A stretch of 15,942 nt of DNA from contig CAYTYA010000034.1 of NCBI GenBank assembly GCA_964442015.1, positions 1 through 15,942 on the forward strand, written 5' to 3'. This DNA is from GCA-002701945 sp964442015. Its GTDB lineage: Bacteria; Fidelibacterota; Marinisomatia; Marinisomatales; TCS55. Every line of letters starts with the position of its first letter. Within the stretch, counting starts at the first letter, position 1. Positions 14,015-15,942 of the stretch are shown piece by piece. The translations under genes and the position numbers were made by a program. Below the pieces are notes generated by a model. That model did not search any database, was not told the origin of the DNA, and saw nothing but the letters and a program-made list of their open reading frames with translations.

Positions 14015-15707
14015 CTGTATTTTCTCCCCTAGTATCTGCGCCTCCAAAATAACCGTTTTCATTAATTAATATTGCATTCATTTCACCGATCATTTCCGTT
14101 CCAGAATAAATAACATACGGGGATATTTTATGTCCCTTTCTTTTTAATAACTTTCTCACATCTTTGTTAACGCTAAATGGTTCAATCATAATAACCTCTG
14201 GCAACCATTGAGAATGAACTCTTGGCGCCGATACGGCTTCTTGAATGCTCATATTATGAACGGTTACATTTAATATTGTTTGCAGTACGGTCGTTATAAT
14301 TCTTGAACCGCCAGGAGAACCAAGAATAATTAATGGTTCATTATTTTTTAATACGATAGAAGGGGTCATCGAACTTAAAGGGCGCTTCCTTGGTTCGATA
14401 GCATTAGCATCATTCCCTACCAATCCAAAATAATTAGGTACACCAGCTTTAACGGAAAAATCATCCATTTCATTATTAAGAAAAAACCCAGCACCCTTTA
14501 CAACAATACCGCTACCATATCCTAAGTTTATGGTAGTCGTGACACTTACGGCATTACCATCTTTATCTATAACAGAATAATGAGTAGTCTCTGAGCTTTC
14601 ATAATCATTTGGATCACCGGCAAAAATATCTGCGCTAGAAGTTGCTTTATCCATAAAGAAATCATTCATGCGATTTTTAGCATATTGTTTACTAATTAAC
14701 ATAGAAATGGGAGAGTCCCAAAAATCAGAATCTCCTAGATGCTCAGCGCGATCTGCATAAGCTCGACGTTCAACTTCAGTAAGAATATGGATATAGTTAG
14801 ATGTATTCCAACCTATATCGGCCAAAGAAAAATTTTCAAGCATGTTTAACATTTCAATTAGGATAGCGCCCCCAGAACTGGGTAAACCCATCGTGATAAT
14901 TTCATGTCCATTGAATGAACCAATAATCGGTTCACGATATTTCGATTCATAATTCAATAAATCCTCATGCGTTATTAAACCAATTCCTCTATTCATTTCT
15001 GCAACGATAAGATCAGCTGTTTTACCACGATAAAATCCGTCTCGACCTTTCAGGGAAATGCGTTTTAATGTTTTGGACAAATCCTTTTGAATCAATCGGT
15101 CTCCAGCTTTCCATGGTTTTTTATCTTTACGGATAAATATCTTAGATGCCGCTTCATTTTTTAAAAACAAATCTTTATTACTGTTAAATCGTTTTGCTTC
15201 ATAATAACTGAGTTCGAACCCTCTTTCCGCAAGAGTAATTGCCGGCGCTAATATCTCTCGATATGATAAACGACCAGAACCATAATTTTCCCAAGCTTTT
15301 AAAAGCCCATCAACGCTTCCAGGAACACCAGAAGATGCTCTTGTTCTTAGAGACATGTCATCTATAACATTACCATTGGAATCAAGGAACATATCTCGAT
15401 GAGCAGCTAGTGGAGCTTTCTCTCTATAATCTAAAGTGAAAGTTGTCCCATCAGCCATATGTGCTACCATGAAACCACCACCACCAATATTACCATTTGA
15501 AGATGAGGTAACAGCTAAGGCAAACCCTATAGCGCAAGCGGCATCAACTGCATTTCCACCCTTTTTCAATATCTCGATTCCTGCAATTGAAGCTTCACGG
15601 CTAGTGGAAACAACCATCCCATTTTCTGCAAACACTGGATTTGGACTGGCCCAGCTATTATAACTGAAAGAAACAATCCATACTATCAATAATTTATTCA
15701 TATTCAT
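14001..15707 (-). CDS. ggt: Gamma-glutamyltransferase (gamma-glutamyltranspeptidase)
   Basis: N-terminal nucleophile hydrolase that cleaves or transfers the gamma-glutamyl group of glutathione and related compounds, normally in the periplasm. 568 residues, full length. A signal peptide is seen at 1-20 (MNMNKLLIVWIVSFSYNSWA), and the mature chain begins near SPNPVFAENG. The precursor should cut itself before Thr374 in SSETTHYSVIDKDG, the nucleophile of the small subunit. Substrate-site motifs are DYREKAP (93-99, Arg95), NNEMDDFS (411-418), RPLSSMTPS (442-450) and the oxyanion glycines in GSPGGSRI (463-470). The large-subunit signature GGNAVDAACAIGFAL (50-64) is present. The NNxMDDFS lid region resembles E. 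coli-type enzymes. Start ATG 15707 has no clear ribosome site; ATG 15701 (MNKLLIV) is an alternative. The 3' end overlaps the convergent amidohydrolase by 14 bp. Confidence 0.96.
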   Translation of the reverse strand: MNMNKLLIVWIVSFSYNSWASPNPVFAENGMVVSTSREASIAGIEILKKGGNAVDAACAIGFALAVTSSSNGNIGGGGFMVAHMADGTTFTLDYREKAPLAAHRDMFLDSNGNVIDDMSLRTRASSGVPGSVDGLLKAWENYGSGRLSYREILAPAITLAERGFELSYYEAKRFNSNKDLFLKNEAASKIFIRKDKKPWKAGDRLIQKDLSKTLKRISLKGRDGFYRGKTADLIVAEMNRGIGLITHEDLLNYESKYREPIIGSFNGHEIITMGLPSSGGAILIEMLNMLENFSLADIGWNTSNYIHILTEVERRAYADRAEHLGDSDFWDSPISMLISKQYAKNRMNDFFMDKATSSADIFAGDPNDYESSETTHYSVIDKDGNAVSVTTTINLGYGSGIVVKGAGFFLNNEMDDFSVKAGVPNYFGLVGNDANAIEPRKRPLSSMTPSIVLKNNEPLIILGSPGGSRIITTVLQTILNVTVHNMSIQEAVSAPRVHSQWLPEVIMIEPFSVNKDVRKLLKRKGHKISPYVIYSGTEMIGEMNAILINENGYFGGADTRGENTAIGY

Positions 15708-15738
15708 TATCTTTTTTGTTTAGGTTAATAAAATTTAG

Positions 15739-15751
15739 TCGCTTACAGCGA
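15739..15751 (-). other. Small inverted repeat upstream of ggt
   Basis: TCGCT (15739-15743) and AGCGA (15747-15751) around a 3-base loop. It is GC-rich against a very AT-rich background and lies 32 bp before the ggt ATG, so it could be an operator or a hairpin in the ggt leader. Short enough to be chance. Confidence 0.3.
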
Positions 15752-15791
15752 TATTTAAAACAGTAGTTATTACGCATTTGTTGATCATTAA

Positions 15792-15833
15792 TTAATATAC
15801 ATTATGTAAATTAATATACATTATGTAAATTAA
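15792..15833. repeat. Two tandem copies of a 23-bp imperfect palindrome, operator-like
   Basis: A 19-bp unit is repeated exactly (15792-15810 and 15811-15829), followed by a partial third copy (TTAAT, 15830-15834). Each unit, with the first four bases of the next, forms a palindrome with arms TTAAT.TACAT and ATGTA.ATTAA around a central T, with ten of eleven pairs matching (15792-15814 and 15811-15833). The centres (15803 and 15822) are 19 bp apart. The site lies in the 176-bp gap between ggt (minus) and the gene starting at 15884 (plus), where a dimeric regulator could bind as two adjacent dimers. A TTGTTG at 15778-15783 could be a -35 box whose -10 falls inside the first copy. Confidence 0.6.
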
Positions 15834-15883
15834 TGAACGCTAAATTTAATTCATAATTAATATTATAAGTAATCAGAGGAATT

Positions 15884-15942
15884 ATGGCTTCATTTGCAAT
15901 TTTATGCCCGAATGCATTCGATTATATATTAAATAAGACAGG
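15884..15942 (+). CDS. Start of an unidentified gene, 3' part outside the window
   Basis: ATG at 15884 is preceded by AGAGGA (15875-15880), one of the clearer ribosome sites in the window, though close to the ATG (3 bases). The visible 19 full codons read MASFAILCPNAFDYILNKT, and the frame is open to the edge. This is too little for a family assignment. The tandem palindromes lie 50 bp upstream and may control it. Confidence 0.55.
   Translation, partial: MASFAILCPNAFDYILNKT

Noticed and set aside
1..15942. CRISPR array, tRNA/rRNA genes, insertion sequences or prophage genes
   Set aside because: No regularly spaced repeats, cloverleaf-like RNA genes, transposase motifs or phage proteins were seen on either strand by reading; tRNAscan or covariance-model searches could not be run.

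Overview
This window is an AT-rich (about one third G+C by eye), tightly packed bacterial chromosome segment. It holds sixteen protein genes, two of them cut by the window edges, and mostly housekeeping functions. I see no rRNA, tRNA, CRISPR array, transposase or phage gene. The cell appears Gram-negative: there is a periplasmic-type gamma-glutamyltransferase and a small secreted protein with outer-membrane-like strand patterns. Gene content and style (few Shine-Dalgarno sites, a LytR_C protein next to rsfS, a MoxR/DUF58 pair) suggest a marine FCB-group bacterium, possibly Candidatus Marinimicrobia (SAR406). That placement is inference only.

Layout from left to right. (1) 1-3679, minus strand: a run of five genes read right to left. 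These are a small secreted protein, a membrane-anchored LytR_C-domain protein, the ribosomal silencing factor rsfS, argS and a MarC-family membrane protein running off the left edge. rsfS has no ATG, GTG or TTG start at its N-terminus and lies in the same frame as the LytR_C gene, just after that gene's stop. (2) 3780-6818, minus strand: a metallophosphoesterase, a cysteine desulfurase and mnmA. The last two overlap by four bases and form the sulfur-relay pair for 2-thiouridine in tRNA. (3) 6909-8958, plus strand: a PfkB-family sugar/nucleoside kinase, transcribed divergently from the phosphoesterase, then a TPR protein with a lipoprotein-like N-terminus. (4) 8979-10869, minus strand: a MoxR AAA+ ATPase and a DUF58 protein, convergent with the TPR gene. 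(5) 10987-14014, plus strand: rlmN, a trimeric-type purine nucleoside phosphorylase and an M20D amidohydrolase, joined by start/stop overlaps or near-overlaps. (6) 14001-15707, minus strand: gamma-glutamyltransferase, whose 3' end overlaps the amidohydrolase by 14 bp. (7) 15708-15883: an intergenic region with two tandem 23-bp imperfect palindromes, followed by the first 59 bases of another plus-strand gene.

Functional themes are translation and RNA modification (argS, rsfS, mnmA with its sulfur donor, rlmN), nucleoside and peptide/glutathione salvage (purine nucleoside phosphorylase, PfkB kinase, M20D amidohydrolase, gamma-glutamyltransferase) and envelope proteins. I found no convincing new multi-gene system. 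The points most worth a second look are the start of rsfS, the tandem palindromes near the right edge, the small secreted protein heading the argS run, and the isolated MoxR/DUF58 pair. No strong rho-independent terminator (GC-rich stem followed directly by a T-run) was recognised anywhere.
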